A stretch of DNA of 6,928 nt from the NCBI GenBank assembly GCA_029935255.1, contig JAOZKS010000142.1, positions 1 through 6,928 of the forward strand, in the 5' to 3' direction. The notes below the pieces were generated by a model. The model saw nothing but the letters and a program-made list of their open reading frames with translations, had not been told where the DNA came from and searched no databases. The DNA comes from Pontiella sp. GTDB lineage: Bacteria > Verrucomicrobiota > Kiritimatiellia > Kiritimatiellales > Pontiellaceae. Numbering within the stretch: position 1 is the stretch's first letter; each line of letters opens with the position of its first letter. The translations under genes were made by a program, and so were the position numbers. Of the stretch, positions 5,272-6,928 are shown piece after piece.

Positions 5272-6318
5272 ATGATAAACATATTACTCCAGGCTCTTCC
5301 GATCCTGTTCTGTTTAACCGCGCCCTCGTTCGCTCAGGAAACAGAGGAGTGCCTCCGCCCCCCCACACAGGAACTGGCCGAATATAAGGAGGCACTGGTT
5401 CCGCAGGAATTCGCCCACGAGCCCTTCCACTGGGAAATGGTCGACCTCGCCATACTCGCCGCCCTGCTGATCACGGCGGGACTGCTCTCGATTCGACACC
5501 AGCGAAAATGGCTCTTCACCACATTGAGCACCGTAGGCGGGCTGCTCTACTTCGGCCTCTTTCGCGGCGGCTGCATCTGCCCCGTCGGAGCCACCACCAA
5601 CTTTTTCATGGGACTCGTCGCCCCCGAAATGATCGGAAAAAGCGTGGCCGCCCTTTTCCTGATGCCCCTGGTCGCCGCCTTCTTTGCCGGCCGCGTTTTC
5701 TGCACCTCCGCCTGCCCGCTCGGCGCGATCCAGCATCTAATCGGGCGGAAAAAAGGCAACTGCCTCATCCCCCGGCGGCTCAATCAAGTTCTCCGGTTGA
5801 TCCCCATCGTCCTGCTTGCCGCCACCGTGTGGGGCGCACTCCACAGCGGAATCTTTCTGGCCTGCAAGGTCGATGTCTACAAACCGATCTTCTTCACCGG
5901 CCACGCCTGGCTTGGCCAGCTGGGGGATCTGATCGATGGAACCCTCACCGAACCGCGCCTCATTCTTGTGGGCGACCTGCTGGTCTGGCTCACCCTTGCC
6001 GCCGTACTCGTGCTCGGGATCTTCGTGCCGCGCCCCTTCTGCCGCTTTGTCTGCCCCTACGGCGTACTGCTCGGCTTCTTCTCAAAAATCGGCCTGCGCC
6101 GCCGGCGGATCGATTCGGAGAGTTGCTTCACCTGCATCCAATGCACCAAGACCTGCCCCGTCCAAGCCATCACCGCCGTCGGGAAAAACCATGCGGTTAA
6201 GGTCGATGACTTCCACTGCATCCAGTGCGGTCGCTGCGACGGCACCTGCACCGGCAACGCCCTCATCAGCCCCAACCCCTTCCCCAACACCCACATTCCG
6301 AATATTGGAAAAAACTAA
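5272..6318 (+). CDS. NapH-like polytopic membrane iron-sulfur protein (quinol dehydrogenase subunit)
   Basis: A 348-residue membrane protein. It opens with an exported leader (MINILLQALPILFCLTAPSFAQ) and then a short hydrophilic segment (23-53). Hydrophobic spans lie near 57-74, 82-97, 124-140, 173-190 and 230-252, with a basic loop after them (R276-R279). The NapH/NosR hallmark CxxxCP occurs twice, at C144-TSA-CP149 and C257-RFV-CP262, and a shorter C101-I-C-P104 precedes them. The C-terminus carries two ferredoxin-type [4Fe-4S] sites: C285-x2-C-x2-C-x3-CP296 and C316-x2-C-x2-C-x3-C326. In the family the protein oxidises menaquinol and hands electrons to the NapG-like partner, which here lies directly upstream. 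The start is ATG 5272 because it yields a clear leader; an in-frame GTG at 5266 is an alternative, and neither has a clear ribosome site. C198 in a hydrophobic loop is a further possible ligand. Function by family is sound; the electron acceptor is unknown. Confidence 0.92.
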   Translation: MINILLQALPILFCLTAPSFAQETEECLRPPTQELAEYKEALVPQEFAHEPFHWEMVDLAILAALLITAGLLSIRHQRKWLFTTLSTVGGLLYFGLFRGGCICPVGATTNFFMGLVAPEMIGKSVAALFLMPLVAAFFAGRVFCTSACPLGAIQHLIGRKKGNCLIPRRLNQVLRLIPIVLLAATVWGALHSGIFLACKVDVYKPIFFTGHAWLGQLGDLIDGTLTEPRLILVGDLLVWLTLAAVLVLGIFVPRPFCRFVCPYGVLLGFFSKIGLRRRRIDSESCFTCIQCTKTCPVQAITAVGKNHAVKVDDFHCIQCGRCDGTCTGNALISPNPFPNTHIPNIGKN

Positions 6319-6396
6319 GTCGCCTGCGGGAAAGCGTTGAATGGAGCCCAATAAATCCGGAAGCCCATTCGTTATCTGCCCAACTCCGGAGGTAGC
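6319..6396 (+). promoter_or_regulatory. Leader of the esterase gene, with possible pairing over its ribosome site
   Basis: TCCGGA at 6356-6361 and again at 6385-6390 are self-complementary hexamers that could pair, the second overlapping the GGAGG (6388-6392) in front of the esterase. This could modulate translation, but a 6-bp pairing with a 23-base loop is only modestly stable. I see no terminator or convincing promoter in this spacer. Confidence 0.25.
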
Positions 6397-6928
6397 ATGA
6401 AAACCATAGTCCCCTTGGCATTGATCTTCATTTCAACCACGATTCTTGCAGACGACAAGTTCAGCGAACAACCATCCACCGAAGCCTCCAAACCGTGGAA
6501 ACGATCCCGCACCCGAAAGCTTCCAGAAAACGTCACAGCTCACCGGAACCTTGAATATGCCGTGGCCGGCGGCGAATCGCTCAAGCTCGATCTCTACCTT
6601 CCGAAGAATGCAAAGACCGCACCCCCTTTGATGGTCTGGATCCACGGCGGCGGCTGGAAAAATGGCGACAAGGCCAACGTCAACCCCGCGATTCTCCGGC
6701 TAAGCCGCGAAGGCTACGCCGTGGCTAGCATCAACTATCGGCTGAAAGACCTCTCCATCCATCCCAAAAACATACACGACTGCAAAGGGGCCGTCCGCTG
6801 GCTGCGGGCGAATGCCGAAACGTATGGCTATGATCCCGATCGCGTGGCCGTGGGTGGCGGTTCCGCCGGAGGGCACCTCGCCCTGCTGCTCGGGATGAGC
6901 TCCGGCAATGCGGAGATGGAAGGAACCG
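6397..6928 (+). CDS. Exported alpha/beta-hydrolase, carbohydrate-esterase or HSL-like (3' end outside window)
   Basis: The frame opens at ATG 6397, with a strong GGAGG at 6388-6392 four bases upstream, and stays open for 177 codons to the window end. The leader (MKTIVPLALIFISTTILA) is cleaved near residue 18. After a polar stretch the hydrolase core begins: LDLYLP (64-69), the oxyanion-hole motif H83-G-G-G-W87, and the nucleophile elbow GGGSAGGHLA with S156 as catalytic serine. The acid and histidine of the triad lie beyond the window. This is the lipase/esterase type found in secreted enzymes that remove acetyl or feruloyl groups from polysaccharides, which fits the sulfatase in the same locus, though small-molecule esterases share the same motifs. 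It follows the NapH-like gene by 78 bases with no terminator visible, so it may be read through from the redox operon or have its own promoter. Confidence 0.93.
   Translation, partial: MKTIVPLALIFISTTILADDKFSEQPSTEASKPWKRSRTRKLPENVTAHRNLEYAVAGGESLKLDLYLPKNAKTAPPLMVWIHGGGWKNGDKANVNPAILRLSREGYAVASINYRLKDLSIHPKNIHDCKGAVRWLRANAETYGYDPDRVAVGGGSAGGHLALLLGMSSGNAEMEGT

Noticed and set aside
4514..6318. Periplasmic nitrate reductase (nap) operon
   Set aside because: Only NapG/NapH-like proteins are seen. There is no NapA, NapB, NapC or NapD, so naming the substrate as nitrate is not supported.

Overview
The window looks like part of a chromosome from an anaerobic, polysaccharide-degrading bacterium, probably of the PVC group (Kiritimatiellota such as Pontiella is my best guess). 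This is inferred from the mix of genes: a secreted formylglycine-type sulfatase, a REP-associated tyrosine transposase, a secreted esterase, and a quinol-linked iron-sulfur electron-transfer module. I ran no database search, so the taxon is tentative. The left end (about 1-720) is visibly richer in A+T than the rest.

Layout. On the minus strand, bases 1-671 encode a Y1/HUH transposase of the REP-associated (RAYT) type, cut off by the window start. Upstream of it (672-900) is a short repeat-rich stretch: two tandem 17-bp units built on GGGCTGACCC plus a T-tract, and a nested inverted repeat at 821-848. Next, also on the minus strand, is an exported sulfatase (901-2367), flanked by two short imperfect direct copies of a TAGAT..GGGGTCRCCC..TATA sequence. 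A gene-free region (2368-2709) separates it from a plus-strand series and carries a perfect 14-bp palindrome and a TATAAT box.

The plus-strand series has five genes: a signal-peptide NHL/beta-propeller protein (2710-3618), a PhnD-like substrate-binding lipoprotein (3648-4517), a four-cluster [4Fe-4S] protein with a Tat-like leader (4514-5146, overlapping its upstream neighbour by ATGA), a NapH-like polytopic iron-sulfur membrane protein (5272-6318), and the start of an exported alpha/beta-hydrolase esterase (6397 to beyond the window).

How they may work together. The last two redox proteins resemble the NapG/NapH quinol dehydrogenase pair, which takes electrons from menaquinol and passes them across the membrane to an acceptor. 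Here the pair is preceded not by a recognisable terminal reductase but by two exported, cysteine-rich proteins, one of propeller type and one of solute-binding type with no ABC permease or ATPase beside it. This four-gene set is the most interesting part of the window: it could be an electron-transfer or sensing system with an unidentified extracytoplasmic substrate. The sulfatase and esterase fit removal of sulfate and acyl groups from marine or mucin-type polysaccharides, and may be unrelated to the redox module.
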